Part shown: piece by piece, positions 24,657 to 34,180 of the stretch
How the letters are laid out: every line of letters begins with the position of its first letter
How positions within the stretch are numbered: position 1 is the stretch's first letter
Assembly (NCBI RefSeq): GCF_003626575.1
Contig: NZ_RBDY01000002.1
Location: forward strand, 248,001 to 312,000
Length of the DNA stretch: 64,000 nucleotides
Direction of reading: 5' to 3'
Source: Streptomyces radicis
GTDB lineage: Bacteria > Actinomycetota > Actinomycetes > Streptomycetales > Streptomycetaceae
Made by a program: the position numbers and the translations under genes
The notes under the pieces: model-generated
What the model saw: only the letters and a program-made list of their open reading frames with translations
The model's database searches: none
Told to the model about the DNA's origin: nothing

Positions 24657-27600
24657 GTGTTCGGTGACCTCATCGGGCGGGACCATGCCGCCGGTGTGCT
24701 GCGCGCCGAGCTCGACCGGTCGACCTCGCGGCACGGCGGCCTCGTGCTCGTCGCGGGCGAGGCGGGCATCGGCAAGACCGCGCTGGTCACCGGGGCCGCG
24801 GAGGAGGCGAGGACGCGGGGCGCGCTGGTGCTCGGCGGCTCGTGCTGGGACGCCGAGAACGCCCCGGGGTACTGGCCGTGGGTGCAGGTCCTGCGCGCGC
24901 TGCGGCGCGCGGTCGGGGTGGACGAGTGGGCCGAGATCGCCGAGGCGGCGGGGCCCACGCTCGGGGTGCTGCTCGGGGCGCGGCCAGGCGAGGCGGCGCG
25001 CCCCCAGGCCGATCCCGGGCCCGCGATCGCCTCGAACCCCTCGGCCGCGGCCTCGCCCGAGGCGGCGCCCGAGGGGTTCGAGGTGTTCGACGCGGTGACC
25101 AGCGCGCTCGTGACCGCGTCGCACCGCAGGCCCCTGGTGGTGGTCTTCGAGGACCTGCACTGGGCCGACACCGCGTCGCTGCGGCTGCTCCGATTCGCCG
25201 CGCAGCACACGTGGTTCGAGCGGCTGCTGCTGCTCTGCACCTACCGCGACGCGGAGGTCGAGCCGCCCGACCACCCGCTGCACGCGTTGATGATGCCGCT
25301 GGTCGCCAAGGCGACGACGCTCGCGCTCGCGGGGCTGACGCGCGACGAGGTGGGCGCGTTGATCGCGCGCACGGTGGGCGACGCGCCGGGGCCCGCGCTG
25401 CTCGCCGAGGTGTACCGGCGCACCGGCGGGAACCCCTTCTTCGTCGAGCAGACCGCCCGCCTGTGGGCCAGCGGCGGCGGGGTCACCGCGATCCCGCCCG
25501 GCGTCGGCGACGTGGTGCGGCGGCGGCTCGCGCTCCTGCCCGCGCGCGTGATGCGGCTGCTGACCGACGCGGCGGTGCTGGGCCGCGAGTTCCACCGGCA
25601 GGTGCTGAGCGCGGTCGCCGCCGTGCCCGCGGCCGAGACCGACCGGCTGCTCGACCACGCGGTGACCGCGCGGCTCGTGGTGCAACGCGGCGGCGGGCGG
25701 TTCGCGTTCGCCCACGACCTGGTGCGCGAGACGCTCTACGCCGGGCTCGACGAGGGGGAACGGCGCCGCCGCCACGCGGCCGTCGTCACCGCGCTCGACC
25801 CGGCGGCGCTCGCCGACCGCGTGCCACCCGCCGACCTGGCGCGGCACGCGCGCCTCGCGGGCGCCGAGCTCACCCCCGCGCGCGCCGTCGACCTGCTGCG
25901 CTCGGCGGGCGAGGACGCGGTGGGGCGCATGGCGTTCGAGGAGGGAACGGCGCACTACCGCGACGCCTACGCGCTCTCGGCCGCGCTGGGCGCGCGCCGG
26001 CGCGTCCTTGTCGGCCTCGAGTACGCCCTCGAGCTGCACCACGGCCGTTCGAGCCGGGAGGCGGCGGCCGTCATGCGGGAGGCGGCCGAGGTGGCGCGGC
26101 GTCTTGACGACCCGGCGCTCCTGACGCGCGTCGCGCTGACGCTGCACCGCAGCTACGACCCCGTGCGCGCCGACGGGCTCGGGCCGCTGCGCGCCGATCT
26201 GCTGCGGGAGGCGCACGCGCGGCTCATCGGCCGGAACGCCCCCGCGGACGACGGCGAACGCGACGGCGGGCGCGGCGAGTTGGACCGGATCGCGCGCGAG
26301 CTCGCCGTGCGCATCGCGGTGCTGGCCCGGCGTGGGGAGGACGACGACGCGCTGGCGTTCAGCCTGTGGGCGCGGCACGACGCGATCTGGGGCCCCGGCA
26401 CCGCGGGCGAACGCCTGGCCCTGATCGAGGAGATGATCGCCGTGGGCCGCCGCTCGGGCGACCTCGACATGGAGCACTACGCGGCGTCGCTGCGCTGGGT
26501 GACGCTGGTGGAGCTGGGCGACCCGGCGTATCTGGCGGCGCTCGGCGACTATGTGACGCTCGTGGAGGCGTCGAGGCAGCCGAGGTTCTGGATGTCGGCG
26601 TCGATCGACCAGTCGATCACCGCCGTGTTCCAGGGCAGGTTCGAGGACGGCGAAGCCCACTGGTCGCGGGCCGTGGAGATCACCGCGCTCGGCGACCCGA
26701 CCGACCACTACGCGCAGTTCGCCTCGGCGCTGACCTGGCAGAAGCACCTGCTCCAGGGGCGGTTCGACGAGCTCGACGAGCCGCTCGAGGAGAGCGCGGG
26801 CGGAACGTTCCCCAACAGCCACCTCGAGCTCTTCGAGGGCGTCGCGGCGGCGCAGCGCGGGGACGTCGACGAGGTCGAACGCGTCTGGGCGACGGCGCGT
26901 TCACGGCGTTACCCCGGCTTCGTCGAGAGCGTGTGGCTGCGCTTCCAGGCGCAGGCCGCGGCCCTGTCGCGCGACCCCGAGCGGTGCGCGGCGGCCAAGG
27001 CGGCGCTCGGGCCGAGCGACGGTGAGTGGCTGGTGTCGATGTTCGGCTTCGACATCAGCGGGCCCGTCGCGCTGTGGGCCGGGCTGCTCGACGCGGCCGT
27101 CGAACGCTGGGACGCGGCCGTCGCGAGCCTGCGGGCCGCGGCGGAGTCGGCCGACGTGATGCGGTCGCGCCCCTGGGCCGCCGAGGCGCGCGCCCACCTC
27201 GCCGACGCGCTGATCGGGCGCGGCGGCCCCGGCGACGACGAGGCGGCGCTGGCGGCGCTCGACGCGGTGGAGCGCGAGGCCGCGGAGCTCGGCCTGCGCC
27301 ACCTGCCCGCCAGGGTGGCGGCGTCGCGCGCCCGGCTGACCGGGGCGCCCCGAGCCCGCGCGTCCGCGGCGGAGTTCCGCTTCGACGGCTCGGTGTGGAC
27401 CCTGACCTACGCGGGCCGCACGGTGCACATGCCCGACGCGAAGGGGCTGCGCGACCTGCACGAGCTGCTGGCCCACCCCGGCGGCGACATCCCGGCGGTG
27501 CGGCTGCTCGCGCCCGAGGCGGGCGCGGTCGAGCGCCTGGGCGGCGACCCGGTCCTCGACGACGAGGCGAAGGCCCGCTACCGCGCACACCTCACGGCGC

Positions 27601-27902
27601 TCGACGCGGAGATCGACCGCGCCACGGAACGCGGCGACGACCCACGCGCCGCCGAGCTCGACCGCGAACGGGCGGCGCTGCTCGACGAGTTGCGCACCGC
27701 GGCGGGCCTGGGCGGCCGGAGCCGACGCCTGGGCGACGAGGCCGAACGCGCCAGGAAAACGGTCACCGCCCGCATCCGCGACACCCTGCGCCGCCTGGAC
27801 GACCGCCACCCCGAGCTGGCCACCCACCTCCGCGCGACGGTGACCACGGGCACGATGTGCGCGTACCGCCCGGCACCGGACGAGCAGCCGTTCACGCGGT
27901 GA
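24657..27902 (+). CDS. Large AAA ATPase, LuxR/LAL-like but without LuxR HTH
   Basis: A roughly 1,081-residue signalling ATPase. The N-terminal AAA_16 domain has Walker A GEAGIGKT, Walker B LVVVFEDLHWAD and the sensor region RTGGNPFFVEQ. A long helical/TPR-like middle follows, and a C-terminal module reads VHMPDAKGLRDLHELLAHPGGDI, ...ARKTVTARIRDTLRRLDDRHPELATHLRATVTTGTMCAY. That last module recurs in actinobacterial ATPases and looks like a winged DNA- or partner-binding domain that replaces the usual LuxR HTH. A proline/alanine-rich insert (about residues 115-140) interrupts the ATPase domain. GTG 24657 follows AAGGAAGA; TTG 24606 is an alternative that would overlap the divergent start. Its signal and target are unknown. 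Confidence 0.8.
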   Translation: MFGDLIGRDHAAGVLRAELDRSTSRHGGLVLVAGEAGIGKTALVTGAAEEARTRGALVLGGSCWDAENAPGYWPWVQVLRALRRAVGVDEWAEIAEAAGPTLGVLLGARPGEAARPQADPGPAIASNPSAAASPEAAPEGFEVFDAVTSALVTASHRRPLVVVFEDLHWADTASLRLLRFAAQHTWFERLLLLCTYRDAEVEPPDHPLHALMMPLVAKATTLALAGLTRDEVGALIARTVGDAPGPALLAEVYRRTGGNPFFVEQTARLWASGGGVTAIPPGVGDVVRRRLALLPARVMRLLTDAAVLGREFHRQVLSAVAAVPAAETDRLLDHAVTARLVVQRGGGRFAFAHDLVRETLYAGLDEGERRRRHAAVVTALDPAALADRVPPADLARHARLAGAELTPARAVDLLRSAGEDAVGRMAFEEGTAHYRDAYALSAALGARRRVLVGLEYALELHHGRSSREAAAVMREAAEVARRLDDPALLTRVALTLHRSYDPVRADGLGPLRADLLREAHARLIGRNAPADDGERDGGRGELDRIARELAVRIAVLARRGEDDDALAFSLWARHDAIWGPGTAGERLALIEEMIAVGRRSGDLDMEHYAASLRWVTLVELGDPAYLAALGDYVTLVEASRQPRFWMSASIDQSITAVFQGRFEDGEAHWSRAVEITALGDPTDHYAQFASALTWQKHLLQGRFDELDEPLEESAGGTFPNSHLELFEGVAAAQRGDVDEVERVWATARSRRYPGFVESVWLRFQAQAAALSRDPERCAAAKAALGPSDGEWLVSMFGFDISGPVALWAGLLDAAVERWDAAVASLRAAAESADVMRSRPWAAEARAHLADALIGRGGPGDDEAALAALDAVEREAAELGLRHLPARVAASRARLTGAPRARASAAEFRFDGSVWTLTYAGRTVHMPDAKGLRDLHELLAHPGGDIPAVRLLAPEAGAVERLGGDPVLDDEAKARYRAHLTALDAEIDRATERGDDPRAAELDRERAALLDELRTAAGLGGRSRRLGDEAERARKTVTARIRDTLRRLDDRHPELATHLRATVTTGTMCAYRPAPDEQPFTR

Positions 27903-28689
27903 TCGCTGCGGCAACGCTGCGCTGGCCCGCACGTTCCACGGTGTGACGGTGATCAGCGGGACCGCGGTCCCCCGCGGCGGGTGCCCGCGCGCGGGCGTTG
28001 AGGCAACGGCGGTGCCCGCCCGGCCACGTGCCGTGAGCCGACGAGACCCCACGAGGACCGTCCGCCAACGCCGTTGAGCACCCACCCGCAGGCGGTCACG
28101 TGCCGTGGGCCAACGGCGCAACCGCCCCCCGCCACACAGCGGCACAACGTGCGCAACACCCGCCGCGCAGCGGCACGGCGGCGCGGCAGGCCCAACGCGG
28201 GACACCCGCCGCTCTCAACCGCGGGGCAACGTCGGAGCCGTCGCAGACCACCCCGCCCCGTGGCCAACGGCGACAACCGCGCACCGGCGCAGCCGCGCCG
28301 CAGGCACAACGCGGATTCCGGCCGCGCACCAGCGCACCAGCGCACAGCCGCACCGCAGGCCCAACGCGGGGCACCCGCCACGCGGCAGCACACAAGTGCG
28401 GCTCCGCCGCAAACGGCCACGCGCCGCAGGCACAGCGGCGCAGCCACAACCCGCCGCACAGCGGCACAACCGCACCACAGGCGCAACGCGGGTACCCACC
28501 GCACGACAGCACACAAGTGCGGATCCACCGCAAACGGCCACCCGCCGCAGGCACAACGGCGCAGCCACAACCCGCCGCACAGCGGCACAACCGCACCACA
28601 GGCGCAACGCGGGTACCCGCCGCGCAGCGGCACAGCCGCGCGGCAGCGCGCAGCCGGGCCGCACCCACAACGCGGGGTGCCCGCCGCAC
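27903..28689. repeat. Repeat island 2 between convergent genes
   Basis: No gene is supported in these 787 bases. The plus strand is rich in C and A and is made of overlapping short units such as GCACAACGCGGG, CAGGCGCAACGCGGGTACCC, CCGCCGCACAGCGGCACAA and CACAAGTGCGG. All frames stay open for hundreds of bases because the repeats lack stops; the translations are low-complexity. It begins at 27912 with the same AACGCTGCGCTGG unit as island 1. Confidence 0.8.
28391..28626. repeat. 121-bp tandem duplication in repeat island 2
   Basis: CACAAGTGCGG begins at 28391 and again at 28512, and the following roughly 115 bases match with only a few changes, through CGCAACGCGGGTACCC. Two copies are present with a period of 121 bp. 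Confidence 0.8.
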
Positions 28690-29376
28690 TCAGCCGCGGT
28701 ACAACGTCGGAGCCGTCGCAGACGACCCCGCGTCGTGGGCCAGCAGCGCCGCCTGGACGCGGTTGGTGACCTCCAACGCCGTGAGGATCCGGCTCACATG
28801 TGCCTTCACCGTGCTCTCGCGCATGCCGAGGCTCGTCGCGATGTCGGCGTTCGTGCCGCCCCTGGCCAGCAGCGTCAGGACGTCGCGCTCGCGGGGCGTG
28901 AGGCGTTCGAGGCGGGCGCGGGCCGTGGCCGCGCCCGGGGGGTTCGTGCGGTGGTAGCGGTCGATCAGGCGGCGGGCCGCGGCCGGGTGGAGCATCGCCG
29001 AGCCCGCGGCGACGAGGTGGACGGCGCGCAGGATCTCGGCGGGGTCGGTGTCCTTCAGCAGGAACCCGTCGGCCCCCGCGGCCAGCGCGTTGTAGACGTA
29101 CTCGTCCAGGTCGAACGTCGTCAGCGTGATCACCCGTGGCGCGTGCGGGAGTTCGCGCAGGCGCGCGGTGGCCGTGATGCCGTCCATGCGTGGCATGCGC
29201 ACATCGACGAGCGCCACGTCGACGCGGTGGGCGGTGGCCCGCTCGATCGCGCCCAGGCCGTCGGCCGCCTGGGCCACCACCTCGATGCCGTCGTCGCCGT
29301 CGAGGAGGTCCGCGAGGCCGAGGCGGACCAGCGCGTCGTCGTCGACGATCATGGCGCGGATCACGGGGCGGATCAT
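28690..29376 (-). CDS. NarL/LuxR-type response regulator
   Basis: A 228-residue response regulator. The receiver domain has the acidic pair VDDD, phospho-accepting Asp in VALVDVRMPRMDG, conserved Thr in TLTTF and Lys in LLKDTD. The C-terminal LuxR HTH reads LTPRERDVLTLLARGGTNADIATSLGMRESTVKAHVSRIL. Its ATG overlaps the kinase stop by four bases (ATGA), so the two are translated together and form one two-component system. The target is unknown; the DrrAB-type exporter genes nearby are one possibility. Confidence 0.92.
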   Translation of the reverse strand: MIRPVIRAMIVDDDALVRLGLADLLDGDDGIEVVAQAADGLGAIERATAHRVDVALVDVRMPRMDGITATARLRELPHAPRVITLTTFDLDEYVYNALAAGADGFLLKDTDPAEILRAVHLVAAGSAMLHPAAARRLIDRYHRTNPPGAATARARLERLTPRERDVLTLLARGGTNADIATSLGMRESTVKAHVSRILTALEVTNRVQAALLAHDAGSSATAPTLYRG

Positions 29377-30614
29377 GCGCGCGCCCCGCTCCACCACGCG
29401 ACGCGGTACCGCTCGCCCGAGCACGACTTGTCGGAGTGACAGGACTGTTCCACGGCCGGGGCGGGCGTCGGGGTCGGGGCCGGGGTCGGGGCCGGGGTCG
29501 GCGGGTGCGGGATATGGGCGGCCACGCGCCACGCGCCCGCGCCGCTCGCGCCGGCGTGCAGGTGGCCGCCGAGCGCGGCGACGCGTTCGCGCAGGCCCAC
29601 CAGGCCGAACCCCGAGGGCACCGCGTCGGCCGCCCCGACGCCCGGCTCGTTGACGACCTCGACGAGCGTCGCGGGCGGCCCGTGGTCGATGCGGACGCGC
29701 ACCGGCGAACCCGGCGCGTGCTTACGGGCGTTGGTCAACGCCTCCTGCACCACCCGGTAGACCGCCAACCGGTGGGCGGCCGGGGCCCGTTCGGGCGCGC
29801 CCGTCACCGTGATCGAAACCGGCTGGCCCGCGGCCCGCGCCTGCGCGACCAGCTCGTGCACGTCGCGCAGCACCGGAACGGGCGCCGCGTCGTCGGACAC
29901 GGCGCCCGGCTCGCGCAGCGCGCCCAGGACGTCGCGCAGGTCGGCCAACGCCTCGGTGGACGCGGTGCGCAGCAGCGTGAGGCGTTCGACGACCGGGTCG
30001 GGCAGGGCGTCCTTCCTGGTGATCAGCACGCCCGTGTGCAGGGCGATCAGGCTCAGGCGGTGGGCGAGGACGTCGTGCATCTCCGCGGCGATCGCGGATC
30101 GTTCGGCGCTGCGCGCGGCCTCCTCGCGCAGCCGCCGCTCGGTGCGCAGGTGCTCGACGCGCGTGTTGAGGGCCTCGACGAGGCGGCGGCGGTTGCCCAT
30201 CCACAGGCCGCCCACCACGGCCATCGTCAGGAGCACGCACGAGCCGTACTGCTGCGGCGCCCACAGCGAGACGTCGGGCCCCACCAGCGTGTTGGCCCCC
30301 GCCGCGGTGGCGGCGAAGCCCAGGGCGGCGGCGGCGCGGCGCTGCGCGGCGAGCTCGAACAGCACGACCAGCAGCAGCGGCAGCAGCGGCCAGCCCCAGA
30401 TCCCGGCCGACACCGTGGTGAGCACGGGCGCGATCAGCCAGTGGCCGCGGCTCGTGAACAGGACGAGGCCGCACAGCAGCACGGCGGCGACGCCCGGCGT
30501 GAGGAACGCGCCGTCCACGGACGACACGGCGTGCTTCGCGGCCAGGCCCGTCAGCAGCACCACCGCGACGCGACGCCCGCGCCGACCCCACGTCGCGCTC
30601 TCTCTCCTGCCCAC
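29373..30614 (-). CDS. NarL-type sensor histidine kinase
   Basis: A 413-residue membrane kinase. About five to six hydrophobic segments in the first 150 residues form the sensor, followed by a coiled helix and the HisKA_3 motif AIAAEMHDVLAHRLSLIALH with the phospho-accepting His. The ATPase domain has VVQEALTNARKHAPGS (N box) and FGLVGLRERVAALGGHL. The C-terminus has an unusual tail with a PAPT repeat (TPAPTPAPTPTPAPA) and a Cys pair, extending past the normal end of the domain. It heads the operon with the response regulator. Confidence 0.9.
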   Translation of the reverse strand: MGRRESATWGRRGRRVAVVLLTGLAAKHAVSSVDGAFLTPGVAAVLLCGLVLFTSRGHWLIAPVLTTVSAGIWGWPLLPLLLVVLFELAAQRRAAAALGFAATAAGANTLVGPDVSLWAPQQYGSCVLLTMAVVGGLWMGNRRRLVEALNTRVEHLRTERRLREEAARSAERSAIAAEMHDVLAHRLSLIALHTGVLITRKDALPDPVVERLTLLRTASTEALADLRDVLGALREPGAVSDDAAPVPVLRDVHELVAQARAAGQPVSITVTGAPERAPAAHRLAVYRVVQEALTNARKHAPGSPVRVRIDHGPPATLVEVVNEPGVGAADAVPSGFGLVGLRERVAALGGHLHAGASGAGAWRVAAHIPHPPTPAPTPAPTPTPAPAVEQSCHSDKSCSGERYRVAWWSGARA

Positions 30615-30851
30615 GCGGGCATCCTAGTACCGCGAGGACATCGCGGCCCTGGCGTGATCAGGCTCACCGAACCGCTCCTCGGCGCGAATCAGCAGCGCGG
30701 GTCAGCCGCGCGGATCGGCCGCCAACGGTCGGGCCGTTGGTCGGCGTCGGCGCCCCGACGATCCGCGGGGGCCACCCCCTACTTTCGTCGGTGAACGCCG
30801 CGGCGGAACGGCGGATCCGCAGGTGGGGGGCGGATTCCTAGCGTCGGGACC

Positions 30852-31589
30852 ATGGATGAACGCACCACCCCCGGCGCCAGAACCCCCCGCGCCAGGACCC
30901 CCCGCGCCCGGCGCCCCGCGGCCGCGAGCTGGATGTTCCTGCGCGAAGCGGTCCGTGACATGCGCACCACGGGCGCGATAGCCCCCAGCGGGCGCGCGCT
31001 GGCCCGCGCGCTGACGGCGCCGGTGCGGGCGGCGGCGGGGCGCCCGTTGAACGTCCTGGAGGCGGGCGCGGGAACGGGCGCGGTCACCCGGGCGCTGATA
31101 CCCCAGCTCCCCGCGGGCAGCCGCCTCGACGTGGTCGAGGCCAACCCCAGGTTCGCCGACCGGCTGCGGGAGATGACCGCGGGCGCCGAACGGGTGTGCG
31201 TGCACCGGACGTTCGTCGAGCACCTGGACACGGGGCGCCGCTACGACGTGATCGTGTCGGGGCTGCCGTTCGCCAACTTCCCTCCGCACCAGGTCGAGGC
31301 GATCATGAGCCGCTATCTGGATCTGCTGCGCCCCGGCGGCGCGTTGACCTACTTCGCCTACCGCGGCACGCGCCGCGCCCGCGCCCTGTTCGCGTCGCGC
31401 GCCGAGGCGCTGCGGCACCACTCGGCCGAGCAGGTCCTCGCGGACTACCGCGGCCACTACGCGGCGACCAGCGGCACGGTGTGGGCGAACCTCCCCCCGG
31501 CGCGCGTCTGGCACCTCACGCGGCCCGCCGGTGGCCCCGCCGAGGCGGGGACCACCGCCCGAGAGGCACGTGATCACTTCCTGTTGTAG
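30852..31589 (+). CDS. Class I SAM methyltransferase, phospholipid N-methyltransferase-like
   Basis: A 245-residue methyltransferase of the PmtA/rRNA-adenine-like group. After an Arg/Thr/Pro-rich N-terminus with repeats (ARTPRARTPRARRP) comes FLREAVRDMRTTGAIAPSGRALARAL, typical of phospholipid N-methyltransferases, then SAM motif I VLEAGAGTGAVTRAL, VVEANPRFADRL, and the motif DVIVSGLPFANFPPHQV. It may methylate an amino-lipid headgroup, but the substrate is not proven. The 3' end overlaps the convergent ABC permease gene by 16 bases. Confidence 0.78.
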   Translation: MDERTTPGARTPRARTPRARRPAAASWMFLREAVRDMRTTGAIAPSGRALARALTAPVRAAAGRPLNVLEAGAGTGAVTRALIPQLPAGSRLDVVEANPRFADRLREMTAGAERVCVHRTFVEHLDTGRRYDVIVSGLPFANFPPHQVEAIMSRYLDLLRPGGALTYFAYRGTRRARALFASRAEALRHHSAEQVLADYRGHYAATSGTVWANLPPARVWHLTRPAGGPAEAGTTAREARDHFLL

Positions 31590-32446
31590 AGGCGCATCGT
31601 CAGCGTGCCGAACACCGCTATCAGCCCGGCGCCCGCGATGAGCACCCAGCCGATCTCGCCCGCGTCGGCGTCGCCCGCCATCAGGCCGCGCGCGGCCTCG
31701 GTCAGGATGGCGACGGGGTTGACGTCCACGAACGCCTGGAGCCAGCCGGGCATCGTGTCGGGCTCGACCAGGATGTTGGACATGAACGTCATCGGCATGA
31801 GCACGAGCATGCTGACGCCCATCACCGACTTCTCCGACCGCATCAGCAGCCCGAACATCGTCCAGATCCAGGAGAACGCGAACGAGAACGCCACGAGCAG
31901 CGCGATCGCCGCGACCACGCCGAGCACCCCGCCGTCGGGCCGGTAGCCCAGGATCAGGCCGACGACCAGGATCACCACGGACGCCATGGTGTAGCGGAAC
32001 ATGTCGCCGAGCAGGTATCCGACCATCGCCGAAGGCCGCCACACCGGCAGCGTCCTGAAGCGGTCGAAGACGCCCTTGGCGATGTCGGTGTTGACCGAGA
32101 CGCCGGTGTACATCGTGGTCATCACGACGCTCATCACCATGATGCCCGGCAGCAGGAACTGGAGGTACTCGCTCGTCGAGCCCGCGAGCGCGCCGCCGAA
32201 CAGGTAGGTGAACATCAGCGTCATCATGATCGGGAAGACGGTGACGTCGAAGAGCTGCTCGGGCACGTGCTTGATCTTGAGCATCGCGCGCCAGCCGAAG
32301 GTGACCGACGCGGACAACGCGGTGGGCCGCGGCGGGCGTTCGGACGTGGAGAGCACCGCCTCCAGGGTCTCGGTGGCCGGGACGTAGACGTCGTCCTCGT
32401 CCGACCGCTCGTCGGTGACGGCCTCCGTGTTGGTCGCCGTGCTCAT
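31574..32446 (-). CDS. DrrB-like ABC-2 transporter permease
   Basis: A 290-residue permease of the daunorubicin-exporter (DrrB) family. About six membrane helices are visible after a 60-residue acidic cytoplasmic N-terminus. Family marks are [29 protein letters not shown] sequence near the first helix and the stretch [38 protein letters not shown]. Its start overlaps the end of the ATPase gene by four bases, so the two are coupled. The exported compound is unknown; DrrAB pairs export drugs, lipids or peptides. Confidence 0.9.
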   Translation of the reverse strand: MSTATNTEAVTDERSDEDDVYVPATETLEAVLSTSERPPRPTALSASVTFGWRAMLKIKHVPEQLFDVTVFPIMMTLMFTYLFGGALAGSTSEYLQFLLPGIMVMSVVMTTMYTGVSVNTDIAKGVFDRFRTLPVWRPSAMVGYLLGDMFRYTMASVVILVVGLILGYRPDGGVLGVVAAIALLVAFSFAFSWIWTMFGLLMRSEKSVMGVSMLVLMPMTFMSNILVEPDTMPGWLQAFVDVNPVAILTEAARGLMAGDADAGEIGWVLIAGAGLIAVFGTLTMRLYNRK

Positions 32447-33519
32447 GCCGTGGCCTCCTGCTTCCGCTTCGCCGTGCCGTCGGTGGTGCCGTTCGTGGTG
32501 CCGTTCGTGCCGTTCGTGCCGCTCTTGTCCCCGGCCTCGCCAGGCCGGTTGCGCTTGTCGCCGGTGAGGGCGAGGAAGACCTCGTCGAGGCTGGGCTGCC
32601 CGAGCGAGAAGTCGTCCACCGTGATGCCGCTGGCCGCCAACTCCCCCAGCGCGTGGGCGGCGCGCTCGGCGGGGCCGCCCGCCGCGCCGTCGACCATGAC
32701 GCGCGCGGTCAGGGCGACGGGGTCGTGGTCAAGCGTCACGGAGGTCTGGAGAACGCGGGCCAGCACGCCCTGGGCCTCCGCGCGCCGGTCGGCGTCGCGC
32801 AGCCTGACGTGGATCGAGCCCGAGCCGACCGAGGACTTGAGCTGCCCCGGGGTGCCCTCGGCGATCACCTTGCCGTTGTCGATGACCGCGATCCGCCCCG
32901 CCAACTGGTCGGCCTCGTCGAGGTACTGGGTGGTGAGCAGGACCGTGGTGCCCTGGGCGACGACGGCGCGCACGATGTCCCACACCTGGTTCCTGCTGCG
33001 GGGGTCGAGGCCCGTGGTGGGCTCGTCGAGGAACAGCAGGTCGGGGGTGTTGAGGATGCTGGCGGCGATGTCGAGGCGGCGCCGCATGCCACCCGAGTAG
33101 TTCTTCGCCTGCTTGTCGGCGGCCTCGGTGAGCCCGAACGCCTCCAGCAGGCGCGCGGCCCGCTCGCGCGCGGCGGGCTTGCGGTAGCCCAGCAGCCTGG
33201 CGAGCAGAACCAGGTTCTCCGTGCCGGTCAAGTCCTCGTCCACCGAGGCGTACTGGCCGGTCAGCGACACGCGGGCGCGCACCGCGGCCGCCTCCTTCAC
33301 CACGTCGTGCCCGAAGACGCGCGCCTCGCCGCCGTCGGGGCGGAGGAGGGTCGCGAGCATCCGGACGGCGGTGGTCTTGCCCGCGCCGTTGGGCCCGAGG
33401 ACGCCGTAGACCGTCCCGGCGGGGACCGTGAGGTCGATGCCGTCCACCGCGCGCTTCTCGCCGAAAACCTTGACGAGCCCCGTCGTTTCGATCGCGGGCC
33501 CGCCCGTGCGTTCACTCAT
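32443..33519 (-). CDS. DrrA-like ABC transporter ATP-binding protein
   Basis: A 358-residue ATPase partner of the DrrB-like permease. It shows Walker [11 protein letters not shown]-loop [18 protein letters not shown], signature [14 protein letters not shown], Walker [13 protein letters not shown] and the D-loop/H-loop region [14 protein letters not shown]. The DrrA-type C-terminal regulatory domain ends [20 protein letters not shown] low-complexity tail follows ([17 protein letters not shown]) encoded by short repeats at about 32471-32520. Both genes are read from a single upstream promoter region. Confidence 0.93.
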   Translation of the reverse strand: MSERTGGPAIETTGLVKVFGEKRAVDGIDLTVPAGTVYGVLGPNGAGKTTAVRMLATLLRPDGGEARVFGHDVVKEAAAVRARVSLTGQYASVDEDLTGTENLVLLARLLGYRKPAARERAARLLEAFGLTEAADKQAKNYSGGMRRRLDIAASILNTPDLLFLDEPTTGLDPRSRNQVWDIVRAVVAQGTTVLLTTQYLDEADQLAGRIAVIDNGKVIAEGTPGQLKSSVGSGSIHVRLRDADRRAEAQGVLARVLQTSVTLDHDPVALTARVMVDGAAGGPAERAAHALGELAASGITVDDFSLGQPSLDEVFLALTGDKRNRPGEAGDKSGTNGTNGTTNGTTDGTAKRKQEATA

Positions 33520-33594
33520 CTCGATCCTCTGCTGTGTGATGTCCGTCCGCTCGGTTCACCGGGTGGACCGGGCGGGACGCGAAAACTCATCGGT

Positions 33595-33625
33595 CCGCAC
33601 ACTAGTGCGATTTACTCGCCGGGTC
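33595..33625 (-). promoter_or_regulatory. Candidate promoter for the DrrAB-type operon
   Basis: On the minus strand TGACCC and TAGTGT are spaced by 16 bases, and the latter lies inside the palindrome CACTAGTG (33602-33609). This sits about 85 bases upstream of the ATPase gene start and could combine a promoter with a repressor site. Read by eye only. Confidence 0.35.
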
Positions 33626-33628
33626 ACA

Positions 33629-34180
33629 TCAGGTCACATAGGGCCGCCGGGCGCGCGCCTCCCGCAACGCCATTCCCCACCAGACGAGTTGATCAAGGAG
33701 CGCGGTGGCGGCCCTGGCCTGTGACTCGGTGCGGCGTTCGGCGTCGACGAGCAGGTCGATGCCCACCACGTCGCGCACGGTCACGGTGTGCAGCTCGGCG
33801 AAGACGCCGCGCAACGCCTCGACCGCGCAGGTGCCGTAGGAGTGCAGGCCGTAGGAGACGAAGCCGACGGGCTTGGCGTGCCACTCGTCGTAGGCCGCGT
33901 CGATGGCCTGCTTGAGGGAGGCGGGAAAGCTGCGGTTGTACTCGGGCGTGACGACGACGAACGCCTCGGCCCGCTCCACGGCGGCGGCGAAGCGGCGCAT
34001 GGCGGGCGTCGGCTCGTCGGGGTACCGGGCCGGGAACGCGAAGTCCACCAGGTCGAGCACCGCGACCTCGACGTCGTCGCGCCGGCGCGCGTGCGCGGTG
34101 AACCACTGCCCGATCGCGCCCCCGGCGCGCCCCTGCCGGGTCGAGCCGATGATCACGGCGACGCGCAGGCCGTTGACCAT
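33629..34180 (-). CDS. NADPH-dependent FMN reductase family protein
   Basis: A 183-residue flavodoxin-fold reductase. The phosphate-binding motif VIIGSTRQGRAGG is at the N-terminus, with VVTPEYNRSFPASLKQAIDAAYDEW and FVSYGLHSYGT, the FMN-contacting loops of the SsuE/ArsH-like family. It probably reduces FMN or quinones with NADPH. ATG 34180 is chosen because AGGGAGG lies eight bases upstream. A 9-bp-arm hairpin lies about 50 bases upstream (34227-34247). Confidence 0.88.
   Translation of the reverse strand: MVNGLRVAVIIGSTRQGRAGGAIGQWFTAHARRRDDVEVAVLDLVDFAFPARYPDEPTPAMRRFAAAVERAEAFVVVTPEYNRSFPASLKQAIDAAYDEWHAKPVGFVSYGLHSYGTCAVEALRGVFAELHTVTVRDVVGIDLLVDAERRTESQARAATALLDQLVWWGMALREARARRPYVT

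Noticed and set aside
28389..28626. CRISPR array
   Set aside because: Only two long units of 121 bp, no short conserved repeat with unique spacers and no cas genes.
28105..29439. A 444-codon plus-strand open frame over repeat island 2 and the response regulator
   Set aside because: The first half is low-complexity translated repeat, the second half is antisense to a clear response regulator. No domain or sensible start.
29460..29510. PAPT repeat tail of the histidine kinase as an assembly error
   Set aside because: The repeats keep frame and the ATGA junction with the response regulator is intact, so the tail is probably real.
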